A stretch of 64,000 nt of DNA from Serratia grimesii NBRC 13537 (GTDB lineage: Bacteria > Pseudomonadota > Gammaproteobacteria > Enterobacterales > Enterobacteriaceae): contig NZ_BCTT01000011.1 of NCBI RefSeq assembly GCF_001590905.1, positions 1 to 64,000 on the forward strand, given 5' to 3'. The stretch's first letter is position 1, and every line of letters starts with the position of its first letter. Of the stretch, positions 10,888 through 20,308 are shown one piece after another. The position numbers were made by a program, and so were the translations under genes. The notes under the pieces are model-generated. The model was not told where the DNA came from. It ran no database searches and saw nothing but the letters and a program-made list of their open reading frames with translations.

Positions 10888-11024
10888 TTGTCGAAGGAAG
10901 TTTCGCCAGTTGCAATCGGCTTTAACAGGCAGGATCGTTAACTGTGATCGACTTCAAGTTTTTACGGGGCGGGAGAAACAGGATTGGGACAGCGTTTTAC
11001 ATGCTGACAACAGCGAGAAAATAA

Positions 11025-11045
11025 TGGGCGCAGAAGCTGCGCCCA
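11025..11045 (-). terminator. iclR terminator
   Basis: A perfect 9-bp stem (TGGGCGCAG/CTGCGCCCA) with a 3-base loop lies 18 bases past the iclR stop. On the minus strand it is followed by TTATTTTC. Confidence 0.65.
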
Positions 11046-11062
11046 AGCGCCGGGATTTATGC

Positions 11063-11893
11063 TTAACGCACGCCGCCGTACTCCAGGCTGATTTCTTTTG
11101 CTGCGTGGATCACTAATGCACCCAGTTCGATCACACGGTTGTCGGTGATGCGTGACACCGGACCGGAAATAGAGATAGCGGCAAAGGCTTCGTGGTGTTC
11201 ATCGAAGATACAGGCCGCTACACAACGCAGGCCAAGTGCATGCTCTTCATCGTCAAAGGAAAAGCCTTGTTTGCGGATTTGCGCCAATCCTTCCTTCAGG
11301 TTGTGTGGTGTCAGGGTGTGCTGAGTATAGGTTTGCATACCCTTCTTATGCAGCAGTTGGGTGACCTGCTCATCCGGTAGAGTAGAAAGAAAGGCTTTAC
11401 CGGCACCGGAGGCGTGCATAGGCAGTTTGCCGCCGATCGGCGCGGACATACGCATCAGCGCGGTGCATTGGACCTGATCGATAATAATTGCCTGGTACTC
11501 GCTGGTATCGAGCACAGCCAGGTTGACGGTTTCGCCGGACTCTTCCATCAGGCGGCGCAGTGTTGGGTGTACCATGGCCAGGAGATTGCGGCTCTGCAAG
11601 AAGCTGCTGCCGACGACAAAGGCATGAGAACCGAGGGTCCATAGGCCCAAATCACCGACCTGCCGAACAAATCCTTGTTGCTGCATGGTCGTGAGTAACC
11701 GATGTGTTGTGGAGTTCGGCAACCCGGCTTGTTGGGCCAGATCGGTCAACGCGACGTTGCCCTGAGCTTCGGCAATATATTCCAATAATTTCAGGCCACG
11801 GGTTAACGACTGCACCTGGCCGGTAGCCGCAGTGGCGGTCGGGGATGCAGCACGGGGCTTTTTGCCACGCTTGGCGGGAGCAGGGGTGACCAT
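11063..11893 (-). CDS. iclR: Acetate operon repressor IclR
   Basis: It represses aceBAK and its own gene; glyoxylate and pyruvate modulate binding in E. coli. The start MVTPAPAKRGKK gives 276 residues, close to the E. coli protein; an in-frame ATG 23 codons earlier is rejected because the conserved N-terminus begins here. The winged helix-turn-helix (LTDLAQQAGLPNSTTHRLL) lies near residues 50-70, followed by the IclR effector domain with GLRCVAACIFDEHHEAFAAIS. It is divergent from metH. A sequence similar to the aceB IclR box lies 26 bases upstream of the start. Confidence 0.96.
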   Translation of the reverse strand: MVTPAPAKRGKKPRAASPTATAATGQVQSLTRGLKLLEYIAEAQGNVALTDLAQQAGLPNSTTHRLLTTMQQQGFVRQVGDLGLWTLGSHAFVVGSSFLQSRNLLAMVHPTLRRLMEESGETVNLAVLDTSEYQAIIIDQVQCTALMRMSAPIGGKLPMHASGAGKAFLSTLPDEQVTQLLHKKGMQTYTQHTLTPHNLKEGLAQIRKQGFSFDDEEHALGLRCVAACIFDEHHEAFAAISISGPVSRITDNRVIELGALVIHAAKEISLEYGGVR

Positions 11894-11918
11894 AATCCAC
11901 ATTCCTTTTTCCGTATGA

Positions 11919-11939
11919 TGGAATTCATTTTCGTTTTTT
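11919..11939. promoter_or_regulatory. Candidate IclR autoregulatory site
   Basis: This 21-base stretch, beginning TGGAATTCATTTTCG, matches the IclR box in front of aceB (1349-1369) at 17 positions. It lies in the 212-base gap between divergent iclR and metH, close to the iclR start. IclR autoregulation is known in E. coli. Confidence 0.55.
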
Positions 11940-12105
11940 GCGTATGAATTGCAAGCCGTCAATCAGCTCATCGGATCTGTTGCCTGGCAACCTGAAAAAC
12001 TCTCAATTACCGCTCACGGCTTTATCCGCACAACCTGTGCTAGGATGGCTCGTTGGTTTTTGCAGCAGTTGGGCGATGGGCTGGATGGCAATTGAAGGGG
12101 TTACA

Positions 12106-15100
12106 GTGACAAATCGAGTAGAGCAACTGCGCCGGCAGTTAGCGCAGCGCATTTTAGTGTTGGACGGCGGTATGGGCACCATGATCCAGAGCTACCGTTT
12201 GGAAGAAAGCGACTTTCGCGGCGAACGTTTTGCTGATTGGCAGAGCGATCTGAAAGGTAATAACGACCTGCTGGTGTTGACCAAGCCTGAAGTGATCACC
12301 GCCATTCACTACGGCTACCTGGAAGCAGGGGCCGACATCCTCGAAACCAATACCTTCAACTCTACCTCGATCGCCATGGCCGACTACCACATGGAGTCGT
12401 TGTCTGCCGAGATTAACTATCAGGCCGCTTGCCTGGCACGTGCCTGCGCTGATGAATGGACGGCTCGCACCCCAGAAAAACCACGCTACGTGGCTGGCGT
12501 GCTGGGGCCGACTAACCGCACCGCCTCTATTTCACCGAACGTCAATGATCCGGCGTTCCGTAATGTTTCTTTCGATGAGCTGGTAGATGCCTACCGTGAA
12601 TCGACACGTGCGCTGGTGGAAGGCGGTGTCGACCTCATCATGATCGAAACCATCTTCGATACCCTAAATGCCAAAGCCGCCGCCTTTGCGGTAGAAACTG
12701 AATTCGAAGCCCTCGGTGTCGCACTGCCGATCATGATTTCCGGCACCATCACCGACGCCTCTGGCCGAACCTTATCCGGCCAGACTACCGAAGCTTTTTA
12801 TAACTCGATGCGCCACGTCAAGCCGTTGAGTTTTGGTCTGAACTGCGCGCTGGGTCCGGATGAACTGCGGCAATACGTTGCCGAACTGTCACGTATTTCG
12901 GAGAGTTACGTCACAGCACACCCTAACGCCGGTTTACCTAATGCATTCGGTGAATACGATCTGGATGCGCAAGAAATGGCGAAGCAGGTCGGGGAGTGGG
13001 CGCACGCCGGTTTCCTGAATATTATCGGCGGCTGCTGCGGCACCACGCCGGAGCATATTGCCGCTATGGTCAAGGCCGTGGCGGATGTGCCACCGCGCCA
13101 GCTGCCGGAGATCCCGGTAGCATGCCGCTTGGCGGGTCTCGAACCGTTGAATATCGACGCCAAAACACTGTTCGTCAACGTAGGTGAGCGTACCAACGTC
13201 ACCGGTTCAGCGCGCTTCAAGCGATTGATCAAAGAAGAAAAGTACAGTGAAGCGCTCGCGGTTGCCCGTCAACAGGTGGAAAGCGGCGCCCAGATTATTG
13301 ACATCAACATGGATGAGGGGATGCTCGACGCTGAAGCGGCGATGGTGCGTTTTCTCAACCTGATCGCTGGCGAGCCAGATATCGCCCGCGTGCCGATCAT
13401 GATCGACTCCTCTAAATGGTCGGTGATCGAAAAAGGCCTGAAGTGCATTCAGGGCAAAGGCATCGTTAACTCGATCTCGATGAAAGAGGGCGAAGAGGCC
13501 TTTATTCACCACGCGAAGCTGGTGCGCCGTTATGGTGCCGCGGTAGTGGTGATGGCATTTGACGAAGTGGGCCAGGCTGATACACGTGAACGCAAATTCG
13601 AGATTTGCCGCCGCGCCTATAAAATTCTAACCGAGCGCGTCGGTTTCCCGCCAGAAGACATCATTTTCGACCCGAATATTTTTGCCGTTGCCACCGGTAT
13701 TGAAGAGCATAACAACTACGCCGTCGACTTTATCGAAGCCTGCGCCGATATTAAAACTCATCTGCCGCACGCGATGATTTCCGGCGGTGTGTCCAACGTG
13801 TCATTTTCATTCCGTGGCAACGATCCTGTACGTGAGGCGATCCACGCGGTGTTCCTGTATCACGCGATCCGCAATGGCATGGATATGGGGATCGTTAACG
13901 CCGGGCAATTGGCGATCTACGATGATCTGACGGCAGAGCTGCGTGATGCGGTAGAGGACGTGATCCTCAACCGACGCGACGACGGTACCGAGCGGTTGTT
14001 GGACTTGGCGGAAAAATACCGCGGCAGTAAAGACAATGAAGTAGCGGTACAGCAGGCGGAATGGCGCGGTTGGCCGGTCGAGAAACGGTTGGAATACTCG
14101 TTGGTGAAAGGCATCACCGAGTTTATCGAGCTGGATACCGAAGAGGCCCGGCAGAGAGCAGATCGTCCGATCGAAGTGATCGAAGGGCCGTTAATGGCGG
14201 GTATGAACGTAGTCGGCGATCTGTTCGGCGAAGGCAAGATGTTCCTGCCGCAGGTGGTGAAATCCGCCCGAGTGATGAAACAGGCGGTGGCCTATCTTGA
14301 GCCGTACATTGAGGCCAGCAAGCAGAAAGGCTCTACGGCAGGAAAAATCCTGCTGGCGACGGTTAAGGGCGACGTGCACGACATCGGCAAAAACATCGTT
14401 GGCGTGGTGCTGCAATGCAACAACTATGAAATTGTCGATCTGGGCGTGATGGTGCCGACGGAGAAAATCCTGAAGACTGCGCGTGAGCAGAACGTGGATA
14501 TCATCGGCCTGTCGGGGCTGATTACCCCGTCGCTGGATGAGATGGTCAACGTGGCGAAAGAGATGGAGCGTCAGGGCTTTACTCTGCCGTTGTTGATCGG
14601 TGGTGCTACGACCTCCAAAGCGCATACTGCCGTCAAGATCGAGCAGAACTACAGTGGCTCGACCACCTACGTACAGAACGCATCCCGTACCGTTGGCGTG
14701 GTGTCGGCCCTGCTTTCCGATACCCAGCGCGACGATTTTGTGGCGCGTACCCGTAAAGAATATGAAACCGTGCGCATTCAGCATGCGCGCAAAAAGCCGC
14801 GCACGCCGCCAGTTGATCTACAGAAAGCACGTGATAACGCCATGCCGCTGGACTGGGAAAATTACCAGCCACCGGTGCCGAAACAGTTGGGGGTTTATCC
14901 GGTTGAAGCCAGTATTGAAACGCTGCGTCATTACATCGACTGGACGCCATTCTTCATGACCTGGTCGCTGGCAGGCAAATATCCGCGCATTCTGGAAGAT
15001 GAAGTGGTGGGTGAAGAAGCTAAGCGGTTGTTCGCCGACGCCAATCAGATGCTGGACATGTTGGCTGCTAACGGTAGCCTCAACCCGCGCGGTGTGTACG

Positions 15101-15786
15101 GTCTGTTCCCGGCCAACCGCGTCGGCGACGACGTGGAAGTGTATCGTGACGAAAACCGTGACGAGGTGTTGGTGGTCAGCCGACACCTGCGCCAGCAGAC
15201 GGAAAAAACCGACTTCCCGAACTACTGTCTGGCGGACTTTGTCGCGCCGAAAAGCAGCGGCAAGGCCGACTACTTCGGTGCCTTCGCGGTGACCGGCGGT
15301 CTGGAAGAAGATGAGCTGGCGGCGGCCTATGATGCACAGCACGATGATTACAATAAAATCATGGTGAAAGCATTGTCGGATCGTTTGGCGGAGGCGTTCG
15401 CTGAATACTTGCACGAACAGGTGCGTAAGCTGCACTGGGGTTTTGCTACCGAAGAGAACCTGAGCAACGAAGAACTGATCCGCGAAAATTATCAGGGCAT
15501 CCGCCCGGCGCCGGGCTATCCTGCCTGTCCGGAACACACCGAGAAAGCGGAAATCTGGCGTTTGCTGGACGTTAACCGCCATACCGGTATGGTGTTGACC
15601 GAATCCTTCGCGATGTGGCCAGGGGCTGCAGTGTCCGGCTGGTACTTTAGCCATCCGCAGAGCAAGTATTTTGCGGTGGCGCAGATTCAACGCGATCAGG
15701 TGGAGGATTATGCAGCACGTAAAGGCATGAGCGTCAGTGAGGTTGAACGCTGGTTGGCGCCTAACCTTGGCTATGACGCCGACTAA
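12106..15786 (+). CDS. metH: Cobalamin-dependent methionine synthase
   Basis: It methylates homocysteine to methionine using methyl-tetrahydrofolate and cobalamin. The GTG start at 12106 ([12 protein letters not shown]) gives 1226 residues, one fewer than E. coli, and has GAAGGGG upstream; earlier in-frame ATGs lengthen it into non-conserved sequence. Domains in order: homocysteine/zinc barrel (1 to about 330, [10 protein letters not shown] near its end), pterin domain (about 355-620), cobalamin cap and binding domain with DVHDIGKN (His758 as cobalt ligand), and the C-terminal activation domain ending [11 protein letters not shown]. It ends at a strong bidirectional terminator. Confidence 0.97.
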   Translation: MTNRVEQLRRQLAQRILVLDGGMGTMIQSYRLEESDFRGERFADWQSDLKGNNDLLVLTKPEVITAIHYGYLEAGADILETNTFNSTSIAMADYHMESLSAEINYQAACLARACADEWTARTPEKPRYVAGVLGPTNRTASISPNVNDPAFRNVSFDELVDAYRESTRALVEGGVDLIMIETIFDTLNAKAAAFAVETEFEALGVALPIMISGTITDASGRTLSGQTTEAFYNSMRHVKPLSFGLNCALGPDELRQYVAELSRISESYVTAHPNAGLPNAFGEYDLDAQEMAKQVGEWAHAGFLNIIGGCCGTTPEHIAAMVKAVADVPPRQLPEIPVACRLAGLEPLNIDAKTLFVNVGERTNVTGSARFKRLIKEEKYSEALAVARQQVESGAQIIDINMDEGMLDAEAAMVRFLNLIAGEPDIARVPIMIDSSKWSVIEKGLKCIQGKGIVNSISMKEGEEAFIHHAKLVRRYGAAVVVMAFDEVGQADTRERKFEICRRAYKILTERVGFPPEDIIFDPNIFAVATGIEEHNNYAVDFIEACADIKTHLPHAMISGGVSNVSFSFRGNDPVREAIHAVFLYHAIRNGMDMGIVNAGQLAIYDDLTAELRDAVEDVILNRRDDGTERLLDLAEKYRGSKDNEVAVQQAEWRGWPVEKRLEYSLVKGITEFIELDTEEARQRADRPIEVIEGPLMAGMNVVGDLFGEGKMFLPQVVKSARVMKQAVAYLEPYIEASKQKGSTAGKILLATVKGDVHDIGKNIVGVVLQCNNYEIVDLGVMVPTEKILKTAREQNVDIIGLSGLITPSLDEMVNVAKEMERQGFTLPLLIGGATTSKAHTAVKIEQNYSGSTTYVQNASRTVGVVSALLSDTQRDDFVARTRKEYETVRIQHARKKPRTPPVDLQKARDNAMPLDWENYQPPVPKQLGVYPVEASIETLRHYIDWTPFFMTWSLAGKYPRILEDEVVGEEAKRLFADANQMLDMLAANGSLNPRGVYGLFPANRVGDDVEVYRDENRDEVLVVSRHLRQQTEKTDFPNYCLADFVAPKSSGKADYFGAFAVTGGLEEDELAAAYDAQHDDYNKIMVKALSDRLAEAFAEYLHEQVRKLHWGFATEENLSNEELIRENYQGIRPAPGYPACPEHTEKAEIWRLLDVNRHTGMVLTESFAMWPGAAVSGWYFSHPQSKYFAVAQIQRDQVEDYAARKGMSVSEVERWLAPNLGYDAD

Positions 15787-15835
15787 ATCAGTGAGGGCGT
15801 CGCATGCGGTGCCCCTACCGGCTAATTTCTCTCGC

Positions 15836-15863
15836 AGGGGCCAACACGTTGGCCCCTTTTTTA
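15836..15863. terminator. Bidirectional terminator between metH and the phn-type regulator
   Basis: A 10-bp stem (AGGGGCCAAC/GTTGGCCCCT) with a two-base loop is followed by TTTTTT on the plus strand. It ends metH transcription and overlaps the stop of the convergent regulator gene. Confidence 0.85.
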
Positions 15864-16586
15864 TCCCTCGTCATTCGCCACTACTTCCACGTCGATGTGC
15901 AGCGCGTCGTAACGCCAGTACTCCAAATCACAATCAATCACCCGATCGTGCTGATCGCGGTTAACCCGGGTAATAAATAGCGCCGGGCTACCGTAGGTCA
16001 CTTTCAGCATGTTTGCGGCTTCTTGCGGCAGCAGTGTCGGCAGCATATCGAAACGAACTCGCCCATAACGAATCCCATAGTGCTCGGCATACAGCCCTGT
16101 AAGTGATTGGGTTAAGTCTTCGTCCAAAATACCGGCAAAGTAGGCGGGATTGAGGTAATGCTCGCAGTACAGCACTGCGCGGCCGTCGATATAGCGTAGC
16201 CGCCGAATGCGATAGACCTCGGTGCCGGGCGGCAAAGTGAGCTTTTGACTCAAGGCTGCACACAACGGCACGGTAGCAGCGTCGATGACCTCAGTATGGG
16301 CATCACGCCCCTGTTGCTGCGCCATGGCATGAAAATGGCTGCGTTGTAACGGGTTATACACCAGGCGAGGCGGCGAGATAAACCAGCCACGTCTGACCTG
16401 ACGGTAAATCACTCCCTGCGCCTCCAACTGGCCTAGCGCTTCCTGCAGTGTAATGCGGGTGGTAGAAAACTGTTCGCTCAGGGCTCTCTCGGAAGGCAGT
16501 TTGCCGTCGGCGTTGAACTCCCCTTCGGCGATACGGCTAGCCAGAGTCTGGCAAATGGTCGCCACGGTTGTTGTTCCTTCACTCAT
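15861..16586 (-). CDS. phnR: GntR/UTRA-family regulator of the adjacent phosphonate-type importer (PhnR-like)
   Basis: The 241-residue product has an N-terminal GntR winged helix (LPSERALSEQFSTTRITLQEAL, residues about 30-51, interrupted here only by description) and a C-terminal UTRA ligand domain (IRRLRYIDGRAVLYCEHYL). This is the architecture of PhnR, the regulator of 2-aminoethylphosphonate genes in Salmonella. It diverges from an ABC-importer operon; a perfect 16-base palindrome in the 193-base gap is the likely operator. Whether the effector is 2-aminoethylphosphonate or a related phosphoester is unknown, so the symbol is provisional. Confidence 0.7.
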   Translation of the reverse strand: MSEGTTTVATICQTLASRIAEGEFNADGKLPSERALSEQFSTTRITLQEALGQLEAQGVIYRQVRRGWFISPPRLVYNPLQRSHFHAMAQQQGRDAHTEVIDAATVPLCAALSQKLTLPPGTEVYRIRRLRYIDGRAVLYCEHYLNPAYFAGILDEDLTQSLTGLYAEHYGIRYGRVRFDMLPTLLPQEAANMLKVTYGSPALFITRVNRDQHDRVIDCDLEYWRYDALHIDVEVVANDEG

Positions 16587-16731
16587 GCAACAGTTGCCCC
16601 ATTTCAGTGCTTATCGCCCCAGTTAAGGTAGACCAGAGGAAGCTTCGGTGACGTCCGAACGCAATAAAAATGCTGCTTTTTTAGACTGACATATAATTAT
16701 CACATTCGTCCGTTAGATTGGCTTGGTTCTT

Positions 16732-16747
16732 GCTGGACTAGTCCAGC
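16732..16747. promoter_or_regulatory. Operator-like palindrome GCTGGACTAGTCCAGC
   Basis: This is a perfect 16-base inverted repeat 33 bases before the binding-protein start. Its core TGGACTAGTCCA has the TGG...CCA form typical of GntR/HutC-type operators. A TATAAT hexamer lies upstream at 16692-16697, so a bound repressor could block promoter clearance. The divergent GntR/UTRA regulator is the expected ligand. Confidence 0.65.
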
Positions 16748-16779
16748 GCCTCTACACACTACCACCCGGAGCATCAGTT

Positions 16780-17841
16780 ATGAAACGTTTGTGCGCTTCT
16801 GTGTTAAGCAGTGCCATTGTACTGACCAGCCAGATGAGCTGGGCCGCGGATACCGATCTGGCGGCGCTGGAGCAGGCAGCTAAGAAAGAAGGTGAAGTTA
16901 ACAGTGTCGGCATGCCGGACAGCTGGGCAAACTGGAAAGGCACCTGGCAAGACTTGTTGAGCAAATATGGCCTGAAGCATGTCGATACCGACATGAGTTC
17001 GGCACAGGAAATCGCTAAGTTCGATGCAGAGAAGGGTAACGCCACTGCGGATATTGGTGATGTGGGCGCAGCATTCGGTCCGATTGCGGTCCAGAAAGGC
17101 GTGACGCAGCCGTACAAACCGTCTACCTGGGCTCAGGTACCGGACTGGGCGAAGGACAAAGATGGCCACTGGGCGCTGGCTTACACAGGCACTATCGCTT
17201 TTATTATCAATAAACAACAAGTAAAAGAGATCCCGCATAGCTGGGCTGATCTGCTGAAGGGAACTTATCAGGTCACTATCGGTGATGTCGGCACTGCCTC
17301 ACAGGCGGCAAGCGGCGTATTGGCAGCTACTTACGCCATGGGCGGCAATGAGAAGAACCTGAAGCCGGGCCTGGAATTCTTCGGCAAGCTGGCTAAGGCA
17401 GGGCGTTTGAGCCTGACTAACCCGGTGATCGCCTCGCTGGAAAAAGGCGAAGTGCAGGTTGGCGTGGTATGGGACTTTAACGGCCTTAACTACCGCGATC
17501 AGATCGACAAGACCCGTTTTGAAGTGTTGATCCCGTCTGACGGCTCCATCACTTCTGGCTATACCACCATCATCAACAAGTACGCCAAGCACCCGAACGC
17601 TGCCAAGCTGGCACGTGAATACATTTTCTCTGACGCTGGTCAAATCAACCTGGCACGCGGCTATGCTCGTCCGATCCGTGCGGAACATCTGACACTGCCG
17701 GACGATGTTAAAGCCAAACTGCTACCAGCAGAACAGTATAAAAATGCCCACCCAATCGCCGATCCGGCTGCCTGGGAACAAAGCGCCAAAACGCTGCCGC
17801 GTCAGTGGCAGGAAAATGTCATTATGTTTATGCAGCAGTGA
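16780..17841 (+). CDS. phnS: Periplasmic substrate-binding protein, phosphonate-type ABC importer
   Basis: It is predicted to capture the substrate in the periplasm for the downstream permeases. MKRLCASVLSSAIVL begins a cleavable signal peptide ending near residue 22 (SWA/AD). The mature part has the fold and motifs of iron/putrescine/2-aminoethylphosphonate-type binding proteins (TGTIAFIINK, GVVWDFNGLNYRDQI, TSGYTTIINKYAKHPNAA). The start at 16780 follows CCCGGAGCA and gives 353 residues. It is first in a five-gene operon. Substrate identity is inferred from the operon type only, so phnS is provisional. Confidence 0.65.
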   Translation: MKRLCASVLSSAIVLTSQMSWAADTDLAALEQAAKKEGEVNSVGMPDSWANWKGTWQDLLSKYGLKHVDTDMSSAQEIAKFDAEKGNATADIGDVGAAFGPIAVQKGVTQPYKPSTWAQVPDWAKDKDGHWALAYTGTIAFIINKQQVKEIPHSWADLLKGTYQVTIGDVGTASQAASGVLAATYAMGGNEKNLKPGLEFFGKLAKAGRLSLTNPVIASLEKGEVQVGVVWDFNGLNYRDQIDKTRFEVLIPSDGSITSGYTTIINKYAKHPNAAKLAREYIFSDAGQINLARGYARPIRAEHLTLPDDVKAKLLPAEQYKNAHPIADPAAWEQSAKTLPRQWQENVIMFMQQ

Positions 17842-17852
17842 GTTAAACCATC

Positions 17853-18650
17853 ATGAAAACGATCCTCGTGCTGTTAGACGGTCTGAACTATCAGGTGGCG
17901 CATGACGCTATGGGCTATCTGCAGGCTGAATGTGCGGCAGGACGCGGACGGTTGTATCAAGTGGAGAGCGAGTTACCCTCGCTCTCCCGACCTCTGTATG
18001 AATGCATCCTCACCGGCGTCCCGCCAGTGGAAAGCGGTGTAGTGCATAACCAGGTGTCGCGTTTGTCGCATCAGCAAAGCGTGTTCCATTACGCGCGTGC
18101 TGCTGGCCTGACGACCGCTGCGGCCGCCTACCATTGGTTCAGTGAGTTATATAACCGTACCCCGTTCGACGCTGCCCGCGATCGCCATACCGATAATGCT
18201 GAGTTACCGATCCAGCACGGCCATTTTTATTATGACGACCGCTACCCGGACTCTCATTTATTTGACGACGCCGAAAGCTTACGCCGCCGTCATCAACCCG
18301 ACTTTTTACTGATCCACCCGATGAACATCGACGACGCTGGCCATCGCTTTGGTCTGTCTTCGCCGCAATACCGCAATTCGGCACGTCATGCTGACGGTGT
18401 GTTGTCGCGTTATTTGGCAGACTGGTTGGCTGAGGGGTATCAGGTTATGGTCACCGCCGATCACGGCATGAATGACGACCGCAGCCACGGTGGTGTCTTG
18501 CCTGAAGAACGTCAGGTGCCGCTGTTTGTCTTTGGCAGTGCATTCAGCCAGAACGATGCCAACCCGCAGCAGACCGACCTGTGCGGAACGTTGTGTGAGG
18601 TGCTGCAAGTGGCACACGACAAGCCGCGCTGTCGTGCGTTGTTGGTATAA
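17853..18650 (+). CDS. Cytoplasmic alkaline-phosphatase-superfamily hydrolase (phosphodiesterase/phosphonate hydrolase-like)
   Basis: The 265-residue product begins MKTILVLLDGLN without a signal peptide, so it should act in the cytoplasm. It carries the metal-binding pattern of nucleotide pyrophosphatases and phosphonoacetate hydrolase: Asp in LLDG, a candidate Ser nucleophile near SLSRP, NIDDAGHRFG, TADHGMNDD and SHGG. It lies 11 bases after the binding protein and 11 before the first permease, an unusual place for a catabolic enzyme. The likely role is hydrolysis of the imported phosphonate or phosphodiester. The substrate cannot be read from the sequence. Confidence 0.75.
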   Translation: MKTILVLLDGLNYQVAHDAMGYLQAECAAGRGRLYQVESELPSLSRPLYECILTGVPPVESGVVHNQVSRLSHQQSVFHYARAAGLTTAAAAYHWFSELYNRTPFDAARDRHTDNAELPIQHGHFYYDDRYPDSHLFDDAESLRRRHQPDFLLIHPMNIDDAGHRFGLSSPQYRNSARHADGVLSRYLADWLAEGYQVMVTADHGMNDDRSHGGVLPEERQVPLFVFGSAFSQNDANPQQTDLCGTLCEVLQVAHDKPRCRALLV

Positions 18651-18661
18651 GGGCGCATAAA

Positions 18662-19501
18662 ATGAAAGCTAAGTGGATTGCCGCGCTGTGCCTGCTGCCG
18701 TTCATCCTGTTGTTCGGCGCGTTCCAAATCGCACCGCTGGTATGGATTGCGGTCAGCAGTTTTTTCAGCCAGAGCAGTGGCTGGGGGCTGGGCAACTATG
18801 TTGATGTGCTGACTTCGCCATTCTACTTGCAGGCGTTTCAGTTCTCGTTGGAAATTTCCCTCTGGTCGAGCGTTTACGGCTTGTTGATCGCCCTGGTGGG
18901 CAGTTACTCATTGCGTCAACTGGGCCAGACACGGTTCCATGATTTTGTGATGTCGTTTACCAATATGACCAGCAACTTCGCAGGTGTGCCGTTGGCGTTC
19001 GCCTTTGTCATCTTGCTGGGGCTAAATGGTTGCCTCACGCTGTTGCTCCGTAAATACGGTTTGATGGAGGGGTTTAACCTTTATTCCAAAACCGGGCTTA
19101 TCGTGCTGTACACCTATTTCCAGATTCCATTGGGTGTCCTGTTGTTGTACCCGGCATTTGACGCATTGCGTGAAGATTGGCGCGAATCAGCGTCGTTGCT
19201 GGGTGCCAGCCCGTGGCACTATTGGCGGCATATTGGCCTGCCGGTACTGGCACCGGCATTGATGGGCACTTTCGTCATTCTGCTGGCCAACGCCCTGGGC
19301 GCCTATGCCACGGTATACGCACTGACCACCGGTAATTTTAACGTCATACCGATCCGTATTTCGGCATTGGTGGCGGGGGATATTTCCCTCGATCCTAATC
19401 TGGCTAGCGCGCTGGCGATGCTGCTGGTGGCGATGATGGCGTTCATCACCTTGATTCATCAATGGCTACTGCGTCGGAGCTACCTCAATGCACGCTCATA
19501 A
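18662..19501 (+). CDS. phnU: ABC importer permease 1
   Basis: It is an inner-membrane permease of the binding-protein-dependent type, 279 residues with about six membrane segments. The cytoplasmic EAA-type loop that contacts the ATPase is visible as ESASLLGASPWHYWRHIGLP around residues 176-195. It starts 11 bases after the hydrolase gene. The order regulator/binding protein/hydrolase/permease/permease/ATPase suggests one dedicated uptake system. The phnU symbol follows the Salmonella 2-aminoethylphosphonate system and is provisional. Confidence 0.65.
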   Translation: MKAKWIAALCLLPFILLFGAFQIAPLVWIAVSSFFSQSSGWGLGNYVDVLTSPFYLQAFQFSLEISLWSSVYGLLIALVGSYSLRQLGQTRFHDFVMSFTNMTSNFAGVPLAFAFVILLGLNGCLTLLLRKYGLMEGFNLYSKTGLIVLYTYFQIPLGVLLLYPAFDALREDWRESASLLGASPWHYWRHIGLPVLAPALMGTFVILLANALGAYATVYALTTGNFNVIPIRISALVAGDISLDPNLASALAMLLVAMMAFITLIHQWLLRRSYLNARS

Positions 19502-19518
19502 CGTTGTGGAGGGCCGAC

Positions 19519-20304
19519 ATGTCCCGTTTTGAAACCGGTTATCACCGTGTGGTGAGCTGCTTACTGTTGCTGATTCTGCTGTTGCCGCTGGCGGCGACGC
19601 TGATTTATGCACTGGCCACCCAATGGGGCGCAACCATCCTGCCGGATGGCTTTACCCTGAAATGGTTGGTCGCGTTGTGGAGCGATACGCGCTTCCTGTT
19701 GGCGTTGTGGCACTCGTTACTGATCTGTTTCGGCACCCTGGTGCTGGCAGTGGTGGTGATTTTGCCGATGATGTTTGTCATTGCTTACTACTTCCCAAAA
19801 TTAGATGCCGTGATGAACGTGCTAATTTTGTTGCCGTTCGCTGTCCCACCGGTGGTGTCCGCCGTCGGGTTGATGCAATTGTTTGCCACCGATCCACTGC
19901 CGCTGCTCGGAACGCCGTGGATCCTGATCGGTTGTTACTTCGCCATTGCACTGCCGTTTATTTACCGTGCCATCAGCAACAACATGCAGGCGATTAACCT
20001 GCGCGATCTGATGGACGCTGCCCATCTGTTGGGTGCCAGTACCTGGCAAGCCGCACTGCTGGTGGTGCTGCCGAATCTGCGCAAAGGCGGCATGATTGCC
20101 GTCCTGCTGTCATTCTCCTTCCTGATTGGCGAGTTTGTTTTCGCCAACCTGTTAGTGGGCAGTCAATATGAAACGCTGCAGGTCTACCTCTATAACATGC
20201 GTAATGGCAGCGGCCATTTCACCAGCGCACTGGTCATTTCTTATTTCGCCGTGGTGCTGATCGTCACCTGGTTGGCGAATTTGCTGAATAAAACTAAGGG
20301 TTAA
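19519..20304 (+). CDS. phnV: ABC importer permease 2
   Basis: This is the second inner-membrane permease, 261 residues with about six membrane segments. Its coupling loop reads DLMDAAHLLGASTWQAALLV. The start MSRFETGYHRV at 19519 has GTGGAGGG upstream; an in-frame start at 19462 would overlap the preceding gene and lacks a ribosome-binding site. It pairs with the preceding permease to form the heterodimeric channel. The symbol is provisional, as for its partner. Confidence 0.65.
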   Translation: MSRFETGYHRVVSCLLLLILLLPLAATLIYALATQWGATILPDGFTLKWLVALWSDTRFLLALWHSLLICFGTLVLAVVVILPMMFVIAYYFPKLDAVMNVLILLPFAVPPVVSAVGLMQLFATDPLPLLGTPWILIGCYFAIALPFIYRAISNNMQAINLRDLMDAAHLLGASTWQAALLVVLPNLRKGGMIAVLLSFSFLIGEFVFANLLVGSQYETLQVYLYNMRNGSGHFTSALVISYFAVVLIVTWLANLLNKTKG

Positions 20305-20308
20305 CCGC

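Noticed and set aside
14818-15690. A 290-codon open frame antisense to metH
   Set aside because: It lies wholly inside the conserved metH activation domain and looks like a codon-bias shadow with no ribosome-binding site or domain.
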